Positions 10,390-17,895 of a stretch of 64,000 nt of DNA are shown piece by piece (the first letter of the stretch is position 1; the number at the start of each line of letters is the position of its first letter). Origin of the DNA: Pseudodesulfovibrio sp. 5S69 (GTDB lineage: Bacteria > Desulfobacterota > Desulfovibrionia > Desulfovibrionales > Desulfovibrionaceae); contig NZ_CP146609.1 of NCBI RefSeq assembly GCF_037094465.1, positions 3,033,501 to 3,097,500 of the forward strand, in the 5' to 3' direction. The translations under genes were made by a program, and so were the position numbers. Under the pieces are notes generated by a model, which did no database searches, had not been told where the DNA came from, and saw only the letters and a list, made by a program, of their open reading frames with translations.

Positions 10390-11249
10390 TGTTTGATCGT
10401 ACCACACTTGGCAGACGGGCATTAAAAGGGGCCATGCTTCTTCGAAAAAAACTTACAATTCCCCAAGATGCCCCCATATGCATATATGATTTTGCTGAAG
10501 CACATGAAGTGCTGGTTTGGTTCACAGGCGGGTCTAGTTTTGGTGGGATGTATTCTAAAGAAAAGAATACAATCCTTGTCCCAGCTCTTCGCAACTCTCC
10601 AAGGCAGGTGTTCACAGCCGCGCACGAACTTGGCCACTGGTTCTTTAATCACGGCACCAAAGCAGATGATCTCCACACGATTGGCTGCGCAGAAGCAGAT
10701 TCTGAAGATGAGCTTTTGGTCAACCTTTTTGCTGGACACCTTCTTATGCCGATCCACTGCCTGAAAAATGAGTTTGGCAGGCGCCATATTACAATTCAAG
10801 TCTGTACTCCGATAGAGATATATCGAGTGGCCTCCCAGCTGGGGGTTGGCTACCAAACACTCGTCAACCAACTTTACTACACTTTCGAGATGATCAATCA
10901 GGACCATTTCAAAGCCCTGTCAAAAGCAACGCCTAAGAGCATCCGTTCAGAGGTACTGCCGAATAAGATCGCCACCGACCACCTGATTTATGCTGATGCC
11001 CAATGGGACAATTCAATAGCCATCGATTTACAAGTGGGAGATTGCGCATACGTCCCATGCCAGCTGGACAAACACGACAAGAATTTCAGTATACTCTCCC
11101 ACAATCAGCATGGGTGCCTGATACAGGCTTCAAATCAAGGAATATCAATTATCGATTCTGAAAACGGCTGGACCAATTCCCTCAGGGTTAGCCGCAAAGA
11201 ATTCTCTGGACGTAGCATACACAGACACTTTGGAGACCCTGATGACTAA
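10389..11249 (+). CDS. ImmA/IrrE-family metallopeptidase
   Basis: From the ATG at 10389 the protein is 286 residues. The zinc motif HELGH lies in FTAAHELGHWFFNH near residue 80, and the third ligand is probably a glutamate in DSEDELLVNLFAGHLLMP. The C-terminal 120 residues form a separate domain of unknown function. The start overlaps the XRE stop codon (TGATG). In ICEBs1-type systems such proteases destroy the repressor and switch the element on; here it may control this operon, which continues into the thymidylate-synthase-like gene. Confidence 0.85.
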   Translation: MFDRTTLGRRALKGAMLLRKKLTIPQDAPICIYDFAEAHEVLVWFTGGSSFGGMYSKEKNTILVPALRNSPRQVFTAAHELGHWFFNHGTKADDLHTIGCAEADSEDELLVNLFAGHLLMPIHCLKNEFGRRHITIQVCTPIEIYRVASQLGVGYQTLVNQLYYTFEMINQDHFKALSKATPKSIRSEVLPNKIATDHLIYADAQWDNSIAIDLQVGDCAYVPCQLDKHDKNFSILSHNQHGCLIQASNQGISIIDSENGWTNSLRVSRKEFSGRSIHRHFGDPDD

Positions 11250-12069
11250 AAATAAGCAGACCAAGGATAAATTCGTAATCGAAGCTTCAGATGTCTCTAC
11301 TGCCTGGGCAAACGTATTACTAGAAGTAGGAAAACCTGGTAAGCGCTCAAACCCAATTTGTGTTGTAATTACAGACCAGGGAAACAATCCTCCACTGCTC
11401 CATAGAAGTATTCATAACACATTGAATAATTTCTTAATGAAACGGAAAGAAACTAAAGACAAATTCGTCACGATTGAAGAAACAGCTTCTACAATCTTTC
11501 CGTACAAGAAATGGGAACTCTCTGGTCGAATAGGCATTGAGGCTCTTCAAAAGTGGTATATTGGTACATATTTAAAAAAATACAAAGCGAGATGTACTTT
11601 TTCAAAAGAAACATACTTCGAGAGAATGGTTAACTTCAGGTGCGTAAAATCCAATAAAACGGCTGACGAGATAACCCATTTGAATCAACTAGAGTACCTC
11701 ATCAACAAGTGGAATACCCAGACAATATCACCTACTAAATCTGAAATGCAGCTGTCGTGTTTCGACCCTGGCAAAGATCATACAGATCCACATGGCTTAA
11801 AATTCCCATGCCTTCAGCAGCTTGGATTCTGGATAACGCCGAACAAGCAGCTTACATTGTCAGCATTTTATACCACTCAGTACATCGATAGCCGGGCCTA
11901 TGGGAATTATTTTGGCTTGCTATATTTAGGGAAATTTCTTGCCCAGCAAACCCACTCCGTTTTTCACTCGCTTAGATGTATGGTCAGCAACCCTCTACTA
12001 GAGGCGAAAAAATGCTTACTCAAAGATGTATTCACAGAAGCTAAGAACTATAGGATTCAGGAGAACTAA
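11242..12069 (+). CDS. Divergent thymidylate-synthase-family protein (TS-1)
   Basis: From the ATG at 11242 (TGGAG six bases upstream; it overlaps the protease gene by 8 bases) the protein is 275 residues. The second half has the TS-fold signature: KFPCLQQLGFWI with a cysteine where the TS nucleophile sits, then LTLSAFYTTQYIDSRAYGNYFGLLYL, which aligns with the RSxDxxxGxPFN region. The asparagine that reads the pyrimidine is kept (AYGNY), but the RS pair that holds the dUMP phosphate is replaced by TT. The N-terminal half shows no recognised motif. It may act on a different nucleotide or be a non-catalytic partner of TS-2. Confidence 0.6.
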   Translation: MTKNKQTKDKFVIEASDVSTAWANVLLEVGKPGKRSNPICVVITDQGNNPPLLHRSIHNTLNNFLMKRKETKDKFVTIEETASTIFPYKKWELSGRIGIEALQKWYIGTYLKKYKARCTFSKETYFERMVNFRCVKSNKTADEITHLNQLEYLINKWNTQTISPTKSEMQLSCFDPGKDHTDPHGLKFPCLQQLGFWITPNKQLTLSAFYTTQYIDSRAYGNYFGLLYLGKFLAQQTHSVFHSLRCMVSNPLLEAKKCLLKDVFTEAKNYRIQEN

Positions 12070-12317
12070 TGTCTCTTTGGAGTACTCAAACTCTACAAAA
12101 AAGAAGTGTAGATGAAAATTTGATAAGTCCATTCAATAGCAGCAATATCAAACACTGCTCCTATGAACTTGCCCGTGGAGGTAAGTATTATTCAACAGAG
12201 GACCAAAACCGAATCGCGATTTGGCTTGGCGGAGTTCTTTTCACCATCATTATCACTCTAATGGGCGCTATTATCAGCGGGATATTCCCCAAATTGCTAG
12301 ACCGCTGGCTGGGCTAA
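12069..12317 (+). CDS. Mini dCTP-deaminase/dUTPase-like protein with a membrane anchor
   Basis: The 82-residue protein begins at a TAATG overlap, with AGGAG upstream. Residues about 8-45 (SVDENLISPFNSSNIKHCSYELARGG) match the N-terminal strand-loop of Dcd/DUT-fold proteins, usually written LIxPFxxxxIxxxSYxLRLG. Instead of the remaining barrel, residues about 50-72 form one strong transmembrane helix. The catalytic part of a deaminase or dUTPase is therefore absent. It could be an internally deleted relic or a small membrane adaptor; its tight coupling on both sides argues that it is maintained. Confidence 0.5.
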   Translation: MSLWSTQTLQKRSVDENLISPFNSSNIKHCSYELARGGKYYSTEDQNRIAIWLGGVLFTIIITLMGAIISGIFPKLLDRWLG

Positions 12318-12333
12318 TAAATCAACTGAAGAT

Positions 12334-13977
12334 ATGAAACAACTTTCACTACTTAATACTGGCAAACTATTTGTCTTTGAAGGCCCTGATGGTGTAGGGA
12401 AAACAACTTTGTGCCAAGAGTTCTCTGACCATCTCAGCTCAAAAGGTATAACCAATCAAATCTTATCATTCCCAGGACAAAAAAAAGGAAGCCTTGGGAA
12501 AATCATATATGACATCCACCACTCAAGACTGGATGTATTAACCGACGACATCCATCCAACGAGCCTGCAGATATTACATCTTGCAGCCCATATTGATCAG
12601 ATTGAGCAGCAAATAAAACCATTGTTGGACATGGGGACATCAGTTGTTTTGGATCGATACTGGTGGTCTCTGTACGCATACGGCCAGCTCAACACTGTTC
12701 CAGACGACATTTTAGAATCCATAATTCAAATAGAGAAGCAATTCTGGGGAGAGTTAAAGCCAGAAGCAATTTTTTACATACAAAGAAAAGAAGCATTTAA
12801 GCTGTCAAAAGAATCTCAACAACTAAATACAAGATACGAGAACTTAATACTCGAACACCCTGACAGCAATATCCACATTGTCATAAATGACAGCACATTA
12901 GATGTAACGATACAAACATTGAGCAAGATAAGCTCTAAATCAACTGAGAATACAATCCCTAGTAGAATCAACCACATTACCAACAAGCAGGCGAATCACC
13001 CATCAAAGCTCGCGAAGCTACTAAAGCCAACTATTGTTTATGACACCTATTGGAAGTTTGCAGTAGAACGGCAGAACATCTTTTTCTTGCGACAGAAACA
13101 AGAGCGATCACCCTGGACAAGTGACCCAATTCTTACGACTTACAAATTCACAAATGCTTACAGAGCTTCGGACCGCGTAAGCCAATATCTAATAAAAGAA
13201 GTCATATACAAGGGAAGTCAGGATATTAATGAATTGTTCTTTAGAATACTGCTTTTCAAAATATTCAATAAAATTGAAACGTGGGAACTACTCAGGTCAG
13301 AGTTTAAGGACATTGTTTATTCTGACTATTCTTTCAATCGGTATGACAAAATCCTCACTAATGCGATTTCATCCGGCACCCGCATATATTCTGCAGCTTA
13401 TATAATGCCCTCTGGAGGAAAAAGCTCACCACATAATAAGAAACATCGGATGCACTTGGATCTGATACATAAAATGATTAGTGAAGAGCTACCAACGAGA
13501 ATAGCAGAAGCAAGGTCAATGCGAGCTGCATTCGAACTAATGAAAGAATACCCATCAATTGGAGACTTCCTAGCCTACCAATACGTGACAGACATCAACT
13601 ACAGCAGACTTACTGATTTCAGTGAAAAGGATTTCGTTGTCCCAGGGCCAGGAGCCAAAAGCGGAATAAAAAAGTGTTTTCAAGCGACAGGTGGATTGAC
13701 CGAGGCTGAAATAATCAAGCTTGTAACAGAAGAACAGGAAAATGAATTTGAAAGACTTGGACTTAAGTTTAAAGACCTGTGGGGTAGACCGCTTCAATTC
13801 ATTGACTGCCAGAACCTCTTTTGTGAAACAGACAAATACTCTAGAGTCGCACATCCAGAGATACAGGGCCAAGCAAATAGAACGAGAATCAAACAGAAAT
13901 TCACTTCTTCACCGAAGAAGATTGAATACTGGTACCCGCCTAAATGGGGGATAAATGACCGCATTAAAAAGAATTGA
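12334..13977 (+). CDS. dTMP-kinase domain fused to a 5-hmdU-DNA-kinase-type helical domain
   Basis: In the 547-residue protein, residues 1-200 are a thymidylate-kinase P-loop domain: FVFEGPDGVGKTT near 14-25 and VVLDRYWWSLYAYG near 106-119, the DR(Y/W) motif of TMK. From about residue 230 comes a large helical domain with VERQNIFFLRQKQERSPW, ILTTYKFTNAYRASDR and LAYQYVTDINY. I recognise this as the domain described in phage 5-hydroxymethyl-dU DNA kinases and alpha-glutamyl/putrescinyl-thymine pyrophosphorylases (hypermodification enzymes analysed by Iyer, Aravind and colleagues). The fusion suggests phosphorylation of a modified thymidine nucleotide or base. It overlaps TS-2 by 23 bases. Confidence 0.7.
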   Translation: MKQLSLLNTGKLFVFEGPDGVGKTTLCQEFSDHLSSKGITNQILSFPGQKKGSLGKIIYDIHHSRLDVLTDDIHPTSLQILHLAAHIDQIEQQIKPLLDMGTSVVLDRYWWSLYAYGQLNTVPDDILESIIQIEKQFWGELKPEAIFYIQRKEAFKLSKESQQLNTRYENLILEHPDSNIHIVINDSTLDVTIQTLSKISSKSTENTIPSRINHITNKQANHPSKLAKLLKPTIVYDTYWKFAVERQNIFFLRQKQERSPWTSDPILTTYKFTNAYRASDRVSQYLIKEVIYKGSQDINELFFRILLFKIFNKIETWELLRSEFKDIVYSDYSFNRYDKILTNAISSGTRIYSAAYIMPSGGKSSPHNKKHRMHLDLIHKMISEELPTRIAEARSMRAAFELMKEYPSIGDFLAYQYVTDINYSRLTDFSEKDFVVPGPGAKSGIKKCFQATGGLTEAEIIKLVTEEQENEFERLGLKFKDLWGRPLQFIDCQNLFCETDKYSRVAHPEIQGQANRTRIKQKFTSSPKKIEYWYPPKWGINDRIKKN

Positions 13978-14986
13978 TACACCAGTTAAGCTATTTCATG
14001 GAACCGGTGCCGACAATGTTTGGCTTGAGGCTATGCGTTACTTTGATGAAGTTCACTCTTCGACCAAGCAGGATAGTCGACTTGGTGCAACTCGCGAAAT
14101 ACTCCATGCAAATTTTAACATCACAGATCCCAAACAACGCTGGGTGCTATCTCGTCAACCAGCTATTAGCCCTGCTTTTGCAATCGCTGAGATCATATGG
14201 ATACTGTCTGGTCAAAATGACTCAAAATTCCTTAACTTCTGGAATCCAGCATTGCCCAAATTTATGGGAAAAGGGCCAACATACCACGGTGCGTACGGTT
14301 ACCGAATAAGGAATCAGTTTGCCTTTGACCAGTTGGAGCGGGCCTATCATGCTTTAAAGGGCAACCCCGATTCACGACAAGTCGTGATCCAGATTTGGAA
14401 TTCTGAAAGAGACTTCCCATCTAATAACGGTTCTCCGGTTTCTGAAGACATTCCGTGTAACATATGCTCTATGCCTAAAATTCGCGATGGAAAGTTAGAA
14501 TGGTTGCAAATCATGAGGAGCAACGATTTATACAGAGGTACACCATACAACGTAGTTCAATTTACTACCATTCAAGAAGTATTGGCGGGCTGGTTGGGGC
14601 TTGAAACTGGGGCCTACCACCAAATCAGTGATAGTCTTCACATATATTGTTCTGATCTTAATGAATTGAGCTATTCTGAGTCCAAGCTGCCATCTAACAA
14701 TGATTCGTTAGCACTACCCAAACAAGAGTTCGACAAGACCCTCCGCCGAATGGATCGAATGCTCAGAGACCTTGCAGGAGACAACTTGACCCCTGCTTTA
14801 TATAAAAGCATCTGCACAGCAATAGACCTGCCGCACTCATATAAAAATTTATTTTGGATCTGTGCAGCAGATGCAGCCCGCAGGCATCAATGGTTTGAGG
14901 AAATGGATTGGGCTGCTGACCAATGCGACAATAACCTTTTAGTTTACGCTTGGGACAACTGGAAAAATCGATGGATCAGTTCCTAG
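13955..14986 (+). CDS. Thymidylate-synthase-family enzyme (TS-2), possible dUMP (hydroxy)methylase
   Basis: The 343-residue protein keeps the TS catalytic pattern: YHGAYGYRIR near residue 110, DIPCNICSMPKI with the nucleophilic cysteine, LQIMRSNDLYRGTPYNVVQF with the phosphate-binding arginine and the asparagine that selects dUMP over dCMP, and HQISDSLHIY near the C-terminal third. The residue after PC is N where TS usually has H. Sequence alone cannot separate methylation from hydroxymethylation. The gene is translationally coupled to the TMK fusion. The host presumably has its own thymidylate supply, so this copy probably serves a special pathway. Confidence 0.75.
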   Translation: MTALKRIDTPVKLFHGTGADNVWLEAMRYFDEVHSSTKQDSRLGATREILHANFNITDPKQRWVLSRQPAISPAFAIAEIIWILSGQNDSKFLNFWNPALPKFMGKGPTYHGAYGYRIRNQFAFDQLERAYHALKGNPDSRQVVIQIWNSERDFPSNNGSPVSEDIPCNICSMPKIRDGKLEWLQIMRSNDLYRGTPYNVVQFTTIQEVLAGWLGLETGAYHQISDSLHIYCSDLNELSYSESKLPSNNDSLALPKQEFDKTLRRMDRMLRDLAGDNLTPALYKSICTAIDLPHSYKNLFWICAADAARRHQWFEEMDWAADQCDNNLLVYAWDNWKNRWISS

Positions 14987-15049
14987 ATCCCCCCAAAGAG
15001 GACACATAGTGGACGAGAGAAAGAGGGTAGAGCCATCTCGCAATATAGA

Positions 15050-15070
15050 CAGAGACAACTAAAGTCTCTG
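15050..15070. terminator. Hairpin after TS-2
   Basis: CAGAGAC (15050-15056) and GTCTCTG (15064-15070) form a 7-bp stem followed by TTC. It lies between the TS-2 gene and the TIR gene and may be a weak terminator or processing site. Confidence 0.35.
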
Positions 15071-15124
15071 TTCAATATACACCGTCTTAAATCCCTATAC
15101 CCTTAATCATTGAGGTTAGTCATC

Positions 15125-15592
15125 ATGAAAGAAAAGAAGGTATTCATCAGCCACCATGGAAAGGATGACGAACACATAGGCAAGTTGAAAGATTTGCTTG
15201 GAGACAAAGGCTATACGCTTAAGAATAGCTCCATTGACAGCACAAAGCCCAACGATGCGAAAAACACCGATTACATTAAGTCTATGTTGAGGCCGCGAAT
15301 TAACTGGGCTGGAGCAATGATAGTTCTTATTGGACCAGGAACTGCTAAACGGGACTTTGTTAACTGGGAAATTGAGCAGGCAGCAAAAGCGGACAAGAAT
15401 ATTTTTGGTGTTTACATCCGCGGTGGAACCGACTCAGACATCCCTCCTGCGTTGAATAAATATGGTTGCGGCGCATTTGGCTGGATGTCTGACAAAATCA
15501 TTGATGCTCTTAATGGGAAAAGTCCTGGTTGGGAGAAAGCTGATGGGAGTCCAAGAGACAGCTACTATAAGGCTTCAGGGGTAGATTGCTAA
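15125..15592 (+). CDS. ThsB/DUF1863-type TIR-like protein
   Basis: From the ATG at 15125 the protein is 155 residues. It has KKVFISHHGKDDEHIGKL at the N-terminus, YIKSMLRPRINWAGAMIVLIGPGT in the middle and VNWEIEQAAK near residue 85, the pattern of the MTH538/ThsB TIR-like family. In Thoeris, ThsB proteins make a cyclic-ADP-ribose-type signal; related TIRs can consume NAD. No ThsA gene is adjacent. Its stop overlaps the start of the Nmad2-like gene (TAATG), so the two are coupled. Most of the length of a ThsB is present. It is a likely defence component, signal maker or effector. Confidence 0.8.
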   Translation: MKEKKVFISHHGKDDEHIGKLKDLLGDKGYTLKNSSIDSTKPNDAKNTDYIKSMLRPRINWAGAMIVLIGPGTAKRDFVNWEIEQAAKADKNIFGVYIRGGTDSDIPPALNKYGCGAFGWMSDKIIDALNGKSPGWEKADGSPRDSYYKASGVDC

Positions 15593-16197
15593 TGAAAGGA
15601 TACTCATATGTTGCGCCAAGGGAATTTGGGTTCGCTCCCAACCCTTTCTGGGGGTACTGCACATTAGCAACATGCAAACCTAGAATTCGACAAGGAGCCG
15701 TAATTGGGGACTGGATTATAGTCCTTGGATCAAAACAGAATAACCTCAAAGGGCACTTAATATGCCTTATGCGCGTTGACGAGAAACTATCATATAGCAC
15801 CTATTGGAATGACCCAAGATTTCAGACCAAAAAACCCATAATGAACGGCAGCTTGGTACAGATGCATGGTGACAACATATACAACCAAAGCAATGCCACT
15901 TGGATTCAAGCACATTCTCACCATAGCTTAGAAGATGGCAAGGTAAATATACGCAATCTTAGAAGGGACACTCAATCTGACAATGTAATTGTATCCTCTT
16001 GCTATTACTACTTTGGGGAGAATTGCATTAAAATCCCCCAGAACATCTTCCGACATCTCCATGTTCAGCTGGGAGAAAAAAAAATTGGCAAATATCATGT
16101 GAAAGCTCTTGTGGAGTATGTCTCAGGACAGTACTCTACAGGGCGACACGGAAACCCTTCAGAGTTTGAGGGTTTTACATACTATGACGGCAAGTAA
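15592..16197 (+). CDS. Nmad2-like protein (nucleotide-modification-associated domain)
   Basis: The 201-residue protein starts at the TAATG overlap with the TIR gene. The N-terminal YSYVAPREFGFAPNPFWG, KPRIRQGAVIGDWIIVLGSK and later YWNDPRFQ and QMHGDNIYN match what I recall as the Nmad2 domain, defined by its repeated linkage to phage and mobile-element base-modification genes. Conserved aromatic, Asp and His residues (AHSHHS, CYYYFGE) suggest an enzyme or a modified-base reader, but no activity has been shown for this family to my knowledge. It ties the TIR gene to the upstream TS/kinase cluster. Confidence 0.65.
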   Translation: MKGYSYVAPREFGFAPNPFWGYCTLATCKPRIRQGAVIGDWIIVLGSKQNNLKGHLICLMRVDEKLSYSTYWNDPRFQTKKPIMNGSLVQMHGDNIYNQSNATWIQAHSHHSLEDGKVNIRNLRRDTQSDNVIVSSCYYYFGENCIKIPQNIFRHLHVQLGEKKIGKYHVKALVEYVSGQYSTGRHGNPSEFEGFTYYDGK

Positions 16198-16221
16198 CAA
16201 CCGTACACAAATCTCAGTATT

Positions 16222-17562
16222 ATGCTGCCTAGCAACGAAATAAACGCAATTCGAAAATCCAATTCAAAGTCGGCGATAGTCTTCCTGCATGGCTTCTCAG
16301 GCAGTGCAATTTCGACGTGGTCAAGATTTCTCACCATGTTCGGCACAGATCGCCAGTTTATGAACTGGGATTTATACTCTGTGGGCTATCCAAGCGCTTT
16401 GACGCCGGACATCCCTTTTTGGAAGAAAGAACCACCCATTTCTTTGATCGCAAAATCTCTTTTGACCCAAACGAACCTCGGGCCCTTAAGCGAGTATCAA
16501 GCTATCGCAATCGTGGCGCACAGCATGGGAGGACTCGTGGCTCAAGCTGCTTGCATAGAGTCCAAAGAGTTTGCCGAAAGAGTTTCTCATCTCGTGCATT
16601 ATGGGACACCTAGCCTCGGCCTAAGAAAGGCCAAAGCACTAGGTTTCTACAAAGCCCAAATTGCAGACATGAAAGCTGGAGGGAAATTCATTGAAACGCT
16701 AAGAGGCAAGTGGGATCTCATCACCACCCACGGACTTCCTTTCTCCTTTCTTTCTGTGGCAGGCAACCAAGACGATTTTGTCCCATCAGCCAGCTCTCTC
16801 TCACCCTTCCTAGAGGAACACCAGGCAGTCATTTCCGGTAATCACGTTGATATCGTCCGCCCAGTGTCACAAACGTGTGCCGGGGTGTGTTTGCTCAAAA
16901 ATTTTTTGGAGTCAGGGCACTATAAAGCTGGCCCAATTGATAGTGCTGCGCTTGCGGTTGAACGGAAGGACTTTCAAGCTGCGATAAACACCTATGAAAT
17001 GCATATTGATGAACTTGATGAGAAAAGCCTTGGTACTTATGCTCTGGCTTTAGCAAGTCTTGGAAAAGCTGAAACGGCCATTGAGCTACTTCAAAACAAT
17101 CTTGAGAAAGGTACTGACATACAAGGAATTCTTGGGGGCCGCCTAAAACGCCGCTGGCTAGCTGAGGGTAAGTCTGGTGATGCCGAACAGGCTAGGGAGC
17201 TCTATACGGAGGCTTTTCGCCAAGCAGAGAGCAAAGGCGATCATTCCCAATGTCACTATCATGCAATCAACGTAGCTTTTATGGTCTTAGCTTCTGCCAG
17301 GGACTACACTGAAATGGAGAAGTGGGCCAAAGTAGCAATGGATCATGCGAATAAAGCCACACGCGACAAATGGGCTGAAGCAACAGTAGCTGAGGCACAT
17401 TTGTATCTTGGAGACATCGAAACTGCCAAAAAAAAATATAAAATCATATTTACACTGGGCAACTTTTCTCCAAGAGAACTCGCGTCCATCGCGTTACAAT
17501 CATTACATATCTCCGAACATATCAATTCAACAGACTTCACAGATTTTATCAACTCGCTCTAG
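16222..17562 (+). CDS. Alpha/beta-hydrolase with C-terminal TPR-like repeats
   Basis: The 446-residue protein has an N-terminal lipase-like hydrolase: VFLHGFSGS (oxyanion loop) near residue 20, VAHSMGGLV with the nucleophilic serine near 95, GNQDDFVP with the acid and SGNHVDIVRP with the histidine. From about residue 240, helical repeats (ALAVERKDFQAAINTYEMH, TYALALASLGKAETAIELL and others) resemble TPR/TRAF-binding-type repeats. It follows the Nmad2-like gene by 24 bases on the same strand. A TPR-linked hydrolase next to a TIR gene could be a membrane- or ester-attacking effector; that role is inferred only from context. Confidence 0.7.
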   Translation: MLPSNEINAIRKSNSKSAIVFLHGFSGSAISTWSRFLTMFGTDRQFMNWDLYSVGYPSALTPDIPFWKKEPPISLIAKSLLTQTNLGPLSEYQAIAIVAHSMGGLVAQAACIESKEFAERVSHLVHYGTPSLGLRKAKALGFYKAQIADMKAGGKFIETLRGKWDLITTHGLPFSFLSVAGNQDDFVPSASSLSPFLEEHQAVISGNHVDIVRPVSQTCAGVCLLKNFLESGHYKAGPIDSAALAVERKDFQAAINTYEMHIDELDEKSLGTYALALASLGKAETAIELLQNNLEKGTDIQGILGGRLKRRWLAEGKSGDAEQARELYTEAFRQAESKGDHSQCHYHAINVAFMVLASARDYTEMEKWAKVAMDHANKATRDKWAEATVAEAHLYLGDIETAKKKYKIIFTLGNFSPRELASIALQSLHISEHINSTDFTDFINSL

Positions 17563-17895
17563 CCAAAAGCCCATCCCACCTAGTCCAACATAGCTTCTGC
17601 ACCAAGAGTCTTTGGTGACGGATCGCTCAGTGCTGGCTACATGCTCCATCGCATGATCAACCACTAAAGCAACCTGGAGACCTGCATAAATGTGCTCGCA
17701 TCCATTTCCCGAAACGGAGGAGAACTCTACGGATTAATGCGCCGAAAAAATGAACCTTTACTCATAAGCCTCTTGGATAATAAGGAGCCATCAAGCAAAA
17801 TTGGTGTGCTAACTATCCGCCTTGATTACATTATAAGTAGGATAGTAGGCTCAAATTTATTAAGTGCTTGGCCTCCTAAGCAATTGGGATCAATT
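17563..17895. other. Convergent intergenic region, no gene seen
   Basis: This 333-base stretch separates the plus-strand cargo from the minus-strand regulator. A frame at 17692-18015 runs into the regulator gene and looks non-coding. I see no strong hairpin. Confidence 0.4.

Noticed and set aside
15125..15592. Classical two-gene Thoeris system
   Set aside because: No ThsA-type (SIR2 or Macro/SLOG) gene is adjacent; only the ThsB-like part is seen.
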